A stretch of 64,000 bases of DNA, taken from positions 1 to 64,000 of the forward strand of contig NZ_LNCI01000002.1 in the NCBI RefSeq assembly GCF_001509585.1. The letters run 5' to 3'. Made by a program: the position numbers and the translations under genes. Each line of letters opens with the position of its first letter. The first letter of the stretch is position 1. This DNA is from Tropicimonas marinistellae (GTDB lineage: Bacteria; Pseudomonadota; Alphaproteobacteria; Rhodobacterales; Rhodobacteraceae). Below are positions 9,275 to 19,396 of this stretch, in pieces. Under the pieces are notes generated by a model. The model worked only from the letters and a program-made list of their open reading frames with translations, made no database searches and was not told where the DNA came from.

Positions 9275-11824
9275 GTGCTGAACCCGAGCGTGCTGAAAGA
9301 CTTCACGTTGATCACGCCCACTGCCGAGTTGCGGGTGCGGACACATGGCGGGCGGGCGAAGTGCCTGCAGCGGCTGGTGCGGCTGGAGGTGCCGGTGCCG
9401 CGTACCGTGGCGCTGTCGTTCGAGGCGGTGCACCAGATCGCGGAAGGAGGCCGACCGGATACGGCGCGGCTGCTCTCGGCCTTCGGGCGCAGGCCGTTGG
9501 TCTCCGTGCGGCCTTCGAGCGCCGATCCGGACTGGGGCGGACCCGGGGCGATCCTGAACATTGGCATGAACGACGAGCGATGCGCCACGCTTGCCGAAAC
9601 GATGGGGCAGGCGGCGGCAGAGGCGCAATACGCTGCCTTCATCCGGGCCTATGCAATGGATGTTGCCCGGCTCGACCCGGAGCCCTTCGAAGAGGCCATG
9701 GAAGCAGATGCGCCTGTCGTGGCCGCACTTGCGGCCTTTGAGGCAGAAACCGACGAGCCCTTCCCGCAATCGCCGGCCCGCCAGCTCGAAGAGGTGTTGC
9801 GGTCCATGGCGCGCGCCTGGGAAGGCGTCAGTGCGCGGCTGCTGCGGCAGGCCCGCGGGGCGCCGGTGGATGCCGGGCTTGGCCTCGTCGTGCAGGACAT
9901 GGCACCGGGGCTCGGGGCAGGTGAAAGCGGGTCCGGCGTCATCCGGATGATCAACAAGGAGACCGGCAATCGACAGGTGACAGGGCGCTACAAGCGCAAG
10001 GGCCTCACTGGGCGTGACCGCCAGGAACTCTATCTCGCGCGCGATCCACGGGGAGATTCGATGGAAGGGGAGGCGCCGGAGGTTTACGCGCAGCTTCTCG
10101 CTATTCTGGATACCTGCCGCCATCACCTGCGCGAGGAGATGGAGATAAAGTTCACCGTTTCCGAAGGCGCCTTGATGGTCCTCGATGCCGTCAGCGTGGA
10201 GCGCAGTGCCCGTGCCGATGTGACAGTCGCGGTGGCGCTGGCGGAGGACGGAATCATCTCGCCGCGCGAGGCGCTGTTGCGCGTCGAGCCCATGTCGCTC
10301 ACGGAATTGCTGCACACGCGCGTCGATCCGGCGGCGACGCGCGACGTCATCCTAAAGGGGATCGCCGCCAGTCCGGGCGGCGCGACGGGGCAACTCGTCT
10401 TCTCTTCCCGGGCGGCGCAGACCTCCGCCAGCCACGAATTGCCCTGCATCCTCGTGCGGCGCGAGACCACACCGGAGGATATTCGCGGGATGCACGCCGC
10501 CCAGGCGATTATCACCGAACGCGGCGGCACGACGAGCCACGCGGCGGTGATCGCCCGCGGGCTGGGCCTGCCCTGTATCGTCGGGGCGTCCGGGCTCACG
10601 ATCTCGACCCGCAACCGGACGATCCGGACGCGGAGTGGACGGGTGTTTCATGAAGGCGACATCGTCACGGTCGATGGCACAACGGGCGAAGCCCTGGCCG
10701 GAGCGGTGCCGATGCTGGAGCCGGCGCTGGACCGCTCTTTCCGCACGCTTATGGGCTGGGCGGACGAGGTCCGCGACATCGGCATTCGCGCGAATGCCGA
10801 CACGCCCGACGATGCACGCATGGCGGAGACATTCGAGGCGGAAGGCATCGGCCTTTGCCGCACCGAGCATATGTTCTTCGAGCCTGCGCGCCTGACCGTG
10901 ATGCGGGAAATGATCTTTGCCGATTGCGAGAAGGACAGGCAGGCGGCACTCGACCAGCTTCTGCCGATGCAGCGGGACGACTTCGTCGAACTGTTCCGGA
11001 TCATGGCGGGGCAGCCGGTGTGTATTCGGCTATTCGATCCGCCGCTGCACGAGTTTCTTCCCAACGACCGGGACGGCTTGATGGGGCTGGCGGAATCGCT
11101 GGATCTGCCACTCAGCGATGTCACGCGACGAGTCGAGGCACTCTCCGAATTCAACCCGATGCTGGGCATGCGCGGGGTACGGCTTGGAGTGACCATGCCC
11201 GAGATCTACGACATGCAGGTGCGCGCGATCTTCGAGGCGACGGTGCTGGCCAGCCGCCAGGCCGGGGCCGCCGTGGTGCCGGAAATCATGATCCCGCTGG
11301 TTTCGGCCAAGCGGGAGGTGGAACTGGTCAAGGCACGGATCGATGCCGTGGCAGCATCCGTGCGAATCGAGACCGGGCAGAGCTTCGACTATTGGCTCGG
11401 CGTAATGGTCGAAACTCCGCGCGCGTCGTTGCGCGCCGGCGAAATCGCGGCCCACTCCGCGTTTCTCAGTTTCGGGACCAACGACCTGACACAGATGACC
11501 TACGGGCTGTCGCGCGACGATGCGGGTCGCTTCATGGACACATACGTGCACAACGGCGTCTTCCACGAAGACCCGTTCCACAGCCTTGACCGCGATGGTG
11601 TTGGAGAGCTGCTCCTGCTCGGAGCGGAGCGCGGGAGAAAGGGGCGGCCGGATATCGTTCTGTCGGTCTGCGGCGAGCATGCAGGCGAGCCCGACACGAT
11701 CGAATTCTGTCGAGAGGCGGGCTTCGACTACGTGTCCTGCTCGCCGTTCCGTGTGCCTGTTGCCCGACTCGCAGCGGCGCATCTGGCGCTGCGCGGCGCG
11801 CGCCCGGACGAACAAGGTGATTGA
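9275..11824 (+). CDS. Divergent pyruvate, phosphate dikinase-like PEP-utilising protein
   Basis: The GTG at 9275 follows a strong AAAGGAGG site and gives 849 residues in dikinase order. The phosphohistidine domain has GGTTSHAAVIARG with His422. The C-terminal PEP/pyruvate barrel has GLCRTEHMFF, SFGTNDLTQMTYG and VCGEHAGEP with the catalytic Cys near 799. The N-terminal nucleotide-binding half is unusual: the normal GGKGANLAEM segment reads HGGRAKCLQRL, the glycine-rich SVRSGARASMPGMMDT region reads SVRPSSADPDWGGPGAILN (77-95), and the QTR-type end of the ATP-grasp domain reads VLDAVSVER. ATP use is therefore doubtful; it may be a variant dikinase or another PEP-dependent phosphotransferase. 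It follows glyS on the same strand. Confidence 0.8.
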   Translation: MLNPSVLKDFTLITPTAELRVRTHGGRAKCLQRLVRLEVPVPRTVALSFEAVHQIAEGGRPDTARLLSAFGRRPLVSVRPSSADPDWGGPGAILNIGMNDERCATLAETMGQAAAEAQYAAFIRAYAMDVARLDPEPFEEAMEADAPVVAALAAFEAETDEPFPQSPARQLEEVLRSMARAWEGVSARLLRQARGAPVDAGLGLVVQDMAPGLGAGESGSGVIRMINKETGNRQVTGRYKRKGLTGRDRQELYLARDPRGDSMEGEAPEVYAQLLAILDTCRHHLREEMEIKFTVSEGALMVLDAVSVERSARADVTVAVALAEDGIISPREALLRVEPMSLTELLHTRVDPAATRDVILKGIAASPGGATGQLVFSSRAAQTSASHELPCILVRRETTPEDIRGMHAAQAIITERGGTTSHAAVIARGLGLPCIVGASGLTISTRNRTIRTRSGRVFHEGDIVTVDGTTGEALAGAVPMLEPALDRSFRTLMGWADEVRDIGIRANADTPDDARMAETFEAEGIGLCRTEHMFFEPARLTVMREMIFADCEKDRQAALDQLLPMQRDDFVELFRIMAGQPVCIRLFDPPLHEFLPNDRDGLMGLAESLDLPLSDVTRRVEALSEFNPMLGMRGVRLGVTMPEIYDMQVRAIFEATVLASRQAGAAVVPEIMIPLVSAKREVELVKARIDAVAASVRIETGQSFDYWLGVMVETPRASLRAGEIAAHSAFLSFGTNDLTQMTYGLSRDDAGRFMDTYVHNGVFHEDPFHSLDRDGVGELLLLGAERGRKGRPDIVLSVCGEHAGEPDTIEFCREAGFDYVSCSPFRVPVARLAAAHLALRGARPDEQGD

Positions 11825-12012
11825 AAACACGCGGCTTTTCGCCGGTCTTTGGCAAGAAACCGCTCAAATTCGTCATTATTTCGCCATGATTCCGCCCATC
11901 CGCCGCCACGCACGAAGAATCGTGCCCTTACGGCATTTACAACAGTGTCAGAGCTTTGCTATCGCCGCCGACGGTTCGGCGCGGCCTGTCGCGTCGCTGG
12001 GTGGGAAGAAAA

Positions 12013-12696
12013 ATGTTTGTTTTGCGTGGCTTCATTCTATCGGTATTTCTGAGCCTTGCATTTGCCGGATCGGGTGTCGCAGAGACCCGTGTTTCGACAT
12101 CGACCAATCCGTCCGGGAAGGGGGCCGAGCGCTTGGAAAGCTTGATGGGAATGGAGAACCGTGTCCTGAATTCCCTCAGCGACGAGCATCTCGGACGTTT
12201 GAGCCCACGTACTTCGGTGCGCGCGAAGGCACGCCCAAGCGCTTTCAAAACCGTGAGCTACTCCAGAAGCTGGCTTGATCAGCAGGCGCACGTGTCCGGC
12301 GGGGCCGAGTGGAAGTGCTTGTCCGAAGCGCTCTATTTCGAGGCGCGTGGCGAGAGTGTGAAAGGACAATTCGCTGTCGCAGAGGTGATCCTGAACCGCG
12401 TGAAAAGCCCGCTCTTTCCGAACACGGTTTGCGGTGTCATCAACCAGGGTACAGGAAAACGGTACCAGTGCCAGTTCACCTACAATTGCGATGGCAAGGC
12501 AGAGCGGATCGGTGAGCCGGCAGCGTACCGCCGGGTTGGCAAGGTGGCCAGGTTGATGCTTGAGGGAGCGCCGCGCATTCTGACCGGCGGCGCAACCTAT
12601 TACCACACCCACGCCGTGCGCCCGTCATGGTCTCGCAAGTTCGCGCGGACCGCGTCCATCGGGGATCACTACTTCTACCGTCGTCCCCGGTCCTGA
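12013..12696 (+). CDS. SleB-type cell wall hydrolase
   Basis: This 227-residue secreted protein has a signal peptide (MFVLRGFILSVFLSLAFAGSGVAE) and a C-terminal Hydrolase_2/SleB domain, a family that cleaves peptidoglycan. Diagnostic segments are CLSEALYFEARGES, with the likely catalytic glutamate, FAVAEVILNRV, FPNTVCGVINQG and CQFTYNCDG, then GATYYHTHAVRPSW. The ATG at 12013 follows GGGAAG and starts the signal peptide; an upstream in-frame start would only add a basic extension. A small perfect hairpin (GCACGA, tetraloop, TCGTGC; 11910-11925) lies in the upstream gap. Confidence 0.88.
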   Translation: MFVLRGFILSVFLSLAFAGSGVAETRVSTSTNPSGKGAERLESLMGMENRVLNSLSDEHLGRLSPRTSVRAKARPSAFKTVSYSRSWLDQQAHVSGGAEWKCLSEALYFEARGESVKGQFAVAEVILNRVKSPLFPNTVCGVINQGTGKRYQCQFTYNCDGKAERIGEPAAYRRVGKVARLMLEGAPRILTGGATYYHTHAVRPSWSRKFARTASIGDHYFYRRPRS

Positions 12697-12827
12697 CGCC
12701 GCCGCCCGAGCTTTCTTGCCTCCGGCGGGGATACTTTTGGACAGAAGAAGACAATGGCCTCTCGCCGCGTGGCGGGAATGGTCATTTCGGGCGTGGCTTC
12801 TGAGGCTGGACGTGGCATGTAGGTTCA

Positions 12828-13733
12828 ATGAATACCGAACTCTCCCTTGCCTTTTCCCATCCTGAGCGACGCGCGGCGGCCAGCGCGCCGGACGATGCGC
12901 CGCGGGACCGCATCTCGTTGCGCGACTATGTGCGGGAAGCGGAGATCGGGGCGTTTCAGGAAGAACGCGGGGTCTCACAGCGGCTGCGGTTCAACGTCGT
13001 GGTGGAGGTGGGTCATGCGCCCGCGGTCTCCGACGATGTCGACCGGATCTTGAGCTACGATTCCATCGTGGAAGCCGTCGATGGCGCTTTGTCGGAGGAG
13101 CGTCTCAGCTTGCTTGAAACACTGGCGGAACGTGTTGCCGCGCGCGTGCTCGCAGAGCCACGCGCGCGCAGGGTTTTCGTGCGTATCGAAAAGCTCGACC
13201 GCGGTCCGTTTGCGCTCGGGGTCGAAATCGAACGGTCACGCGCGGTTGTGCAGCCAGCGGAGCCGGAGGCTCATCCGCGGCCTCTCGTCGTGCATTTGTC
13301 CAACGCCGCGATTGCCGATCCGCGGTTGTCGGGATGGCTCGATCAGATCGAGCGGCTGGAACGGCCGGTTGTCCTGACGGTAGGCCGCCCGAGCCCGGCC
13401 GTGCCACAGGCGCAGGCAGCGTTGCCACAGCGCCGGATCGACCTGCTCGCGCTGGAACAGAACGCCTGGGTGCTCGCTGCGCGGGACCGGCGATGTGTCG
13501 TCGTCAGCAGCCGCACGGAAATAGTCCATGCGATCCATAGCGGGCGGATTGTTGTCTGGGCGCCCTCGAAAATTGTTCTGGATGCGGTCGACGGGCCGGA
13601 CACCGGCGCGCGTTCGCCGGAGGCGCTTGCTCGCTGGTTTGCCGATCTTCTCGATGCGGAGCGATTGCTCGGCCTTGGCGCCGATGTGCCTGGTGGCGAC
13701 AGCGTGGTGCTTGCCGATGAGTTGGCGCTGTAG
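12828..13733 (+). CDS. folB: Dihydroneopterin aldolase with a long C-terminal extension
   Basis: FolB converts dihydroneopterin to 6-hydroxymethyl-dihydropterin in folate synthesis. Residues about 25-145 carry the family signature: ISLRDYVREAEIGAFQEERG, RILSYDSIVEAV, LSLLETLAERVA and VRIEKLDRGPFALGVEIER. The protein is 301 residues, against about 120 for a simple FolB. The extra 150-odd residues contain alternating strands and helices ending in IVVWAPSKIVLDAVDG and SPEALARWFADLLDAERLL, which faintly resembles the C-terminal part of amino-acid-kinase-fold proteins. folP follows after 39 bases. Confidence 0.88.
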   Translation: MNTELSLAFSHPERRAAASAPDDAPRDRISLRDYVREAEIGAFQEERGVSQRLRFNVVVEVGHAPAVSDDVDRILSYDSIVEAVDGALSEERLSLLETLAERVAARVLAEPRARRVFVRIEKLDRGPFALGVEIERSRAVVQPAEPEAHPRPLVVHLSNAAIADPRLSGWLDQIERLERPVVLTVGRPSPAVPQAQAALPQRRIDLLALEQNAWVLAARDRRCVVVSSRTEIVHAIHSGRIVVWAPSKIVLDAVDGPDTGARSPEALARWFADLLDAERLLGLGADVPGGDSVVLADELAL

Positions 13734-13772
13734 GCGCTTTTTCCGCAGCCGCGAGGTTGACCAGAGACGACG

Positions 13773-14798
13773 ATGACCGACTATTTCCGCCCGATCCCCT
13801 GCGCCGACCCCGCCCAACCCGGAGACGCACGTCCACTTGCCGGCGGCTGGTGCTGGTTTCGCAATGTCGAATGGCTGCGGCGCGATGCTGCGCCGAGGGT
13901 GATTCCGGCTTCAGATGTGCCGGAACCCGCTGTGGCCCGACTGACAGGGACACGAGCGCCGCTCGCCGATCTGTCCTTCGTGCAACCGACGATCATGGGG
14001 ATCCTGAATGTTACGCCGGACAGTTTCTCCGATGGTGGGCTGCACGCAGACCGCAACGTGGCGCTTTTACGGGCGACACAGATGTCCCGCGAGGTCGGAA
14101 TCATCGATATCGGCGGCGAATCCACTCGCCCGGGGGCGCAAGTCGTGCCGGTGGCGGAGGAGATTGCACGCACCGGTCCGGTGATTTCGGACATGCGTGC
14201 TACGGGTATCGCCACGCCGATCTCGATCGACACGCGCAAGGCCGCCGTCGCGCGTGCAGCCCTGGGAGCCGGCGCCGACATGGTGAACGACGTGTCCGGT
14301 CTGGGCTACGACCCGGAGATGGCGCCGCTCCTGGCGGAGACGGGCGCGCCGCTCTGCCTGATGCACGCGCTCGAAACGCCAGCGACAATGCAGGACGATC
14401 CACGCTACGAGGACGTTTTGCTGGACGTGTACGATTATCTCGATGCGCGTGTTTCGCAGGCCGAGGCGGCTGGCATCCCGCGCCGTCGGATCGTCGTCGA
14501 CCCAGGCATCGGCTTCGGCAAGACGCTCGCCCACAACCTTGCGCTCCTCGCCAGGATCTCGCTGTTTCACGGGATCGGGTGCGCCGTGCTCCTTGGCGCC
14601 TCGCGCAAGCGTTTTATCGGCACGGTCGGGCAGTGCGAACCGGCCGGCGAACGGTTGCCGGGCTCGCTCGCCGTGGCGCTTGCGGCGATCGGACAGGGTG
14701 TGCAGATATTGCGCGTGCATGATACAGCGGAGACATTGCAAGCGCTGCGCCTTTGGCGTGCCGCGACGACCGGGACGCATCCCGAGGAGGACCAATGA
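13773..14798 (+). CDS. folP: Dihydropteroate synthase
   Basis: FolP condenses p-aminobenzoate with the pterin diphosphate to give dihydropteroate, and is the sulfonamide target. The TIM-barrel signatures are [14 protein letters not shown] near residue 74, [36 protein letters not shown] and [17 protein letters not shown]. The 341-residue protein carries an N-terminal extension of about 65 residues before the barrel. Its stop overlaps the glmM start (ATGA), so folB, folP and glmM probably form one operon. Confidence 0.96.
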   Translation: MTDYFRPIPCADPAQPGDARPLAGGWCWFRNVEWLRRDAAPRVIPASDVPEPAVARLTGTRAPLADLSFVQPTIMGILNVTPDSFSDGGLHADRNVALLRATQMSREVGIIDIGGESTRPGAQVVPVAEEIARTGPVISDMRATGIATPISIDTRKAAVARAALGAGADMVNDVSGLGYDPEMAPLLAETGAPLCLMHALETPATMQDDPRYEDVLLDVYDYLDARVSQAEAAGIPRRRIVVDPGIGFGKTLAHNLALLARISLFHGIGCAVLLGASRKRFIGTVGQCEPAGERLPGSLAVALAAIGQGVQILRVHDTAETLQALRLWRAATTGTHPEEDQ

Positions 14799-16138
14799 GC
14801 AGAACCCTGTTCGGCACCGATGGCGTGCGCGGGCGCGCCAATTCGCATCCCATGACGGCGGAAATGGCGCTCAGGCTGGGCGCTGCCGCGGGCCGGTACT
14901 TCCGTCGCGATGGCAAGTCAGGGCACCGTGTGGTGATCGGCAAGGATACGCGCCTGTCGGGCTACATGTTCGAAAACGCACTGACCGCCGGGCTCACCTC
15001 AACAGGGATGAACGTGTTGCTGCTTGGCCCGGTGCCGACGCCCGCGGTGGGGTATCTGACCACATCGATGCGCGCGGATGTGGGCATCATGATTTCGGCA
15101 AGCCATAATCCGCACGAGGACAATGGTATCAAGTTCTTCGGTCCCGATGGCTTCAAGCTGTCCGACGAAGCGGAGGCCGAGATTGAGGGGTTGGTGGCCG
15201 ACGGTGTCGAACCGGCGGCGGCTGCGAATATTGGCCGGGCGCGGCGGATTGACGACGGGCGCTTCCGCTATGTGGAGCGGGCCAAGGCGAGCTTTCCCGA
15301 TCACCTGCGGCTGACAGGACTCAAGGTGGTGGTGGATTGCGCCAATGGCGCGGCCTACCGCACGGCCCCCGAGGTGCTTTGGGAACTCGGTGCCGATGTG
15401 GTGCCGATCGGCGTTTCACCCGATGGCGTCAACATCAACAAAGGCTGCGGGTCGACCCATACGGCGACCGCGGCCGGAGCGGTCGTGGCACATGGTGCCG
15501 ACGTAGGCATTTGCCTGGACGGAGATGCCGACCGGCTGATGATCATCGACGAAACCGGCCACGTGGCCGATGGCGATCAGATCATGGCACTGATGGCGGC
15601 CCGCTGGGCAGACGAGGGGCGTCTGAGAGGCGATGCGCTGGTTGCGACGGTCATGTCCAACCTTGGCCTTGAGCGCTTTCTCGAAGGTCGAGGTCTTCGG
15701 TTGGAGCGTACTCCGGTGGGCGACCGCTATGTCGTGGAGCGGATGCGCGCCGGCGGTTTCAATCTCGGCGGCGAGCAATCTGGGCACATCGTTTTCACCG
15801 ACTACGCGACCACCGGCGACGGCTTGATCGCGGCGCTGCAGTTTCTGGCCGGTATGGCGGATACGGGCAAACCGGCCTCGGCGCTCTCTCAGAGTTTCGA
15901 GAAGGTTCCACAGCTTCTGCGCAACGTTCGCTACGATGCGGGCGCGACGCCGCTGGAGACGCTCGGCGTACAAAAGGCGATTGCTGACGCGGAGGGATTG
16001 CTCACCGGTAACGGCCGCCTGTTAATCCGGAAGTCGGGGACGGAACCGCTGATCCGGGTCATGGCCGAAAGCGAAGACGCATCTTTGATGGAGAAGGTGG
16101 TAGGGTCCGTCGTGGAAGCCGTCGAAGCGGCTGTGTGA
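14795..16138 (+). CDS. glmM: Phosphoglucosamine mutase
   Basis: GlmM interconverts glucosamine-6-phosphate and glucosamine-1-phosphate for UDP-GlcNAc, peptidoglycan and LPS synthesis. The 447-residue protein starts with [12 protein letters not shown]. It has the phosphoserine loop [17 protein letters not shown] with catalytic Ser103, the metal loop DGDADR, the sugar-binding loop GGEQSGHI and the phosphate-binding loop [13 protein letters not shown]. The start at 14795 has a GAGGAGG site and overlaps the folP stop by four bases. Confidence 0.97.
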   Translation: MSRTLFGTDGVRGRANSHPMTAEMALRLGAAAGRYFRRDGKSGHRVVIGKDTRLSGYMFENALTAGLTSTGMNVLLLGPVPTPAVGYLTTSMRADVGIMISASHNPHEDNGIKFFGPDGFKLSDEAEAEIEGLVADGVEPAAAANIGRARRIDDGRFRYVERAKASFPDHLRLTGLKVVVDCANGAAYRTAPEVLWELGADVVPIGVSPDGVNINKGCGSTHTATAAGAVVAHGADVGICLDGDADRLMIIDETGHVADGDQIMALMAARWADEGRLRGDALVATVMSNLGLERFLEGRGLRLERTPVGDRYVVERMRAGGFNLGGEQSGHIVFTDYATTGDGLIAALQFLAGMADTGKPASALSQSFEKVPQLLRNVRYDAGATPLETLGVQKAIADAEGLLTGNGRLLIRKSGTEPLIRVMAESEDASLMEKVVGSVVEAVEAAV

Positions 16139-16224
16139 TGGCCGAAGCGGCGCGCGGCGCATAATAGCAGGCGTTGCCGCAGTGATCCGGGCGACGGCTT
16201 TGCGCATTGTTGGGTCGAACGAGG

Positions 16225-16452
16225 TCAGTTCGCGCTGATCGGTCCTGTGACCGAGGTTTCGACGGGAATACCGTCGATCTCCTCGGGAAGTTCCAGATCC
16301 GTTTCGGTGCCGTCCAGAAGCACCTTCAGCGCAAGCCCTTTTCTCGAATGGTCGAGGCCGATGCCCAGTCCAACGACACCGCTGTGTTCGCCGATCATGG
16401 ATTGCAGTTTCGACTGCGCGGCCTCTGCCTGAGACATCTTGCGTTTGTCCAT
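16225..16452 (-). CDS. Small satellite protein paired with a trypsin-like protease
   Basis: This 75-residue cytoplasmic-looking protein starts at an ATG with a GAGG site seven bases upstream; a GTG just before it is the alternative. It has an N-terminal basic/helical part and then a beta-rich module with VVGLGIGLDHSRKGLALKV and IDGIPVETSVTG. The adjacent protease has a similar module at residues 85-138 (IALGIGPTGSDGNGYKVV, GDEIDIRYGGRVRA). The gene begins ten bases after the protease stop, so the two are almost certainly cotranscribed. I know of no named function. A stand-alone pro-domain, inhibitor or targeting partner is an inference. Confidence 0.65.
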   Translation of the reverse strand: MDKRKMSQAEAAQSKLQSMIGEHSGVVGLGIGLDHSRKGLALKVLLDGTETDLELPEEIDGIPVETSVTGPISAN

Positions 16453-16461
16453 CACAGCACC

Positions 16462-17592
16462 TCACATAACTATTTCAATATTTAGAGCCTGCAGCGTGAG
16501 TTCAAGGTCACACGCAAAAGTTGTGCCCTGGTTGAAGGCCCCGCCACTCGAGGAACCGGCGAACAACAGCGCGCCCGGTTGATGCCGGTCGTTGAGGATC
16601 AATGATCCGCTGTCGCCGCCGTCCGAGAAGGGGGTTTTCGACAGACTCTCGATTTGAATCACGCCATCGAAGCGCGCCGTCAGATCTGCTCCCATGCCAA
16701 CGTTCAGATTGGTGACATTCACCAGAGTGACTTCGCCCTGGCTGTAACCGGTGGTGCGTCCGGTTTTTAATACGTAGTCACCGAGGCTTAGCCGTACCGG
16801 GTTGGTTTGCGAGAGCGTTCCGACATTCTGGTCGGCGCTGTCGTAGATGTCGGCCAGTTCCGTCGCTCGGGGAGAGTCCAGTTCGGCCCAGGCGCAATCC
16901 ATGGAATTCGGGACGCCTGCAAACCGGATGGGCACAAACCGCGCCAATCTCGCCACGGTATCACCAATCAGCCCGCTGTCGGCTGGTCCCGGTTGCAGGA
17001 TCTCGTCGCCAATCGCCGCGGCATTCACATCTGCGAGCACATGGTTGTTGGAGAGGATCCCCAGTTTGTCGGTGTCGAGGTCTTTTGCGAAACATCCCAG
17101 CGTGCCGGCGGTCACGCGCTTGTGTCCACAGCTGGAACCAAGACGCATGGGATCGGACCTCTGGTAGTGCCAGCCAGCCAGTGCGCGCACGCGCCCGCCG
17201 TAGCGTATGTCGATCTCGTCGCCGAGCTTGTCTTTCAGCGCCCGGAGCGTGGGTTGATCGGTGAGACCCGGCTTCTGGTAGAGCGCGACAACCTTGTACC
17301 CGTTCCCGTCGCTGCCCGTCGGTCCGATGCCGAGTGCGATGTCGTCGGAGTCCTTCTTCTGGGGTTTGCCAATCGACTTCCGAACGGAACTGGCCGATCG
17401 TCGCCCAACCAGCGGAACCGCCGCTGCAGTCGCTTCGGCGAACACCGCGGGCGCGGCGGATTGCGCCTCGATTGCTTCGAAATCCGGGTCGACCAGCGCG
17501 GCCGCACCTTGCCCCAATTCCGCGCGGGCTTCGAAACCAAAGATGTCGGTCAATATCTCAATCTGCGCATTCAGCGCTGAATCCATTTCCAT
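16462..17592 (-). CDS. Leaderless trypsin-like serine protease
   Basis: This 376-residue protein has an intact trypsin-type triad: His184 in SNNHVLAD, Asp232 in SMDCAWAELD and Ser328 in GGDSGSLIL. The surrounding text (GDEILQPGPADSG, KTGRTTGYSQGEV) is like the bacterial relatives of plant NAL1-type proteases. There is no signal peptide or membrane helix, so it should act in the cytoplasm unless exported unconventionally. Residues 1-80 are acidic then alanine-rich. Residues 85-138 form a GIG-containing module also seen in the small downstream protein. The start codon follows a GGAG site. The pair stands alone between glmM and ilvC, on the opposite strand to glmM. Substrate unknown. Confidence 0.78.
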   Translation of the reverse strand: MEMDSALNAQIEILTDIFGFEARAELGQGAAALVDPDFEAIEAQSAAPAVFAEATAAAVPLVGRRSASSVRKSIGKPQKKDSDDIALGIGPTGSDGNGYKVVALYQKPGLTDQPTLRALKDKLGDEIDIRYGGRVRALAGWHYQRSDPMRLGSSCGHKRVTAGTLGCFAKDLDTDKLGILSNNHVLADVNAAAIGDEILQPGPADSGLIGDTVARLARFVPIRFAGVPNSMDCAWAELDSPRATELADIYDSADQNVGTLSQTNPVRLSLGDYVLKTGRTTGYSQGEVTLVNVTNLNVGMGADLTARFDGVIQIESLSKTPFSDGGDSGSLILNDRHQPGALLFAGSSSGGAFNQGTTFACDLELTLQALNIEIVM

Positions 17593-17620
17593 AATCGGTC
17601 TCCACTAATGCAATAGCAGT

Positions 17621-17647
17621 TTGACCGGAATGGTACGCATTGGTCAA
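17621..17647 (-). promoter_or_regulatory. Inverted repeat upstream of the protease gene
   Basis: TTGACC (17621-17626) and GGTCAA (17642-17647) are perfect inverted arms 15 bases apart, ending about 29 bases before the protease start. On the reverse strand the outer arm also reads as a TTGACC -35-like hexamer, but the -10 position is poor. It is a candidate operator for the protease-satellite pair; the regulator is unknown. Confidence 0.35.
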
Positions 17648-17654
17648 TTATAGA

Positions 17655-17683
17655 GTCCGGAGCAACATTTCGTTGCTCCGGAC
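17655..17683 (-). terminator. Perfect 12-bp hairpin between ilvC and the protease gene
   Basis: GTCCGGAGCAAC (17655-17666) and GTTGCTCCGGAC (17672-17683) form an uninterrupted 12-bp stem with a 5-base loop. It lies about 100 bases past the ilvC stop in the direction of transcription and 63 bases before the protease start. No clear U-tract follows, so it may be a terminator, an RNA-stability element or a DNA site. Confidence 0.5.
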
Positions 17684-17767
17684 AATGCGGCAGGTTGAAT
17701 TCGTCTCAGTCCGGGGTCCGGCCTGGGAAAACCACCTGAATCGCTTAGACTGGACGAGTCATTGAAA

Positions 17768-17782
17768 TGATTGGAAAACCAA

Positions 17783-17785
<3 letters not shown>
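17768..17785 (-). terminator. Short hairpin at the ilvC stop
   Basis: On the reverse strand the ilvC stop codon begins a 7-bp stem (TGATTGG, TTTT loop, CCAATCA) followed by TTTC. The AT-rich stem is weak but starts exactly at the stop codon. It may act with the stronger hairpin about 85 bases further on. Confidence 0.35.
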
Positions 17786-18905
<1,120 letters not shown>

Positions 18906-18940
18906 TGTCATTCGTGAACATACGTGTTTCGAGGAAATTC

Positions 18941-19396
18941 ATGCTAGACGATCTTGATCGCCGCATCCTGCGCCATCTTCAGCCGCAACCGGGAATCGGC
19001 ACGGCGGCCCTGTCGGAGGCTGCCGGCACGACGCCTGCCGTCTGTTCACGTCGGATTGCCCGCATGCGGGATCGGGGAATCCTGAAGGGTCAGGAAGCGG
19101 TGATTGACTGGCACCGTCTTGGTTACTCGGTTCAGGTCTCCTTGCGGTTCACGCTGGACAAGACGCAGACCAATGCGTTTGACATCTTCATTCGAGAGGC
19201 AAGGAAGGTGCCGGAAGTGTTGGAAATACAGACATTTCTTGGGGGAGTGGATCTGCGGCTTGCGATCATCGCCCGCGACATGGCCCACTACCAGCACCTC
19301 TATCGCAGCCGCATCCTCACGTTGCCGCACATCGCCGATATCGAGGCGCTGGTGCATGTGGCGCGGATCAAGGACGCGGAGGCATTGCCGCTGTGA
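18941..19396 (+). CDS. Lrp/AsnC family transcriptional regulator (first of a pair)
   Basis: The 151-residue protein has an N-terminal helix-turn-helix (MLDDLDRRILRHLQ, TAALSEAAGTTPAVCSRRIARM) and a C-terminal RAM/AsnC ligand-binding domain of about 80 residues. The recognition helix carries VCSRR instead of the common V..R pattern. The ATG at 18941 follows GAGG. Its stop overlaps the GTG start of a second 151-residue Lrp gene by four bases. The divergent partner is ilvC, so branched-chain amino acid control is the natural guess but is not shown. Confidence 0.9.
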   Translation: MLDDLDRRILRHLQPQPGIGTAALSEAAGTTPAVCSRRIARMRDRGILKGQEAVIDWHRLGYSVQVSLRFTLDKTQTNAFDIFIREARKVPEVLEIQTFLGGVDLRLAIIARDMAHYQHLYRSRILTLPHIADIEALVHVARIKDAEALPL

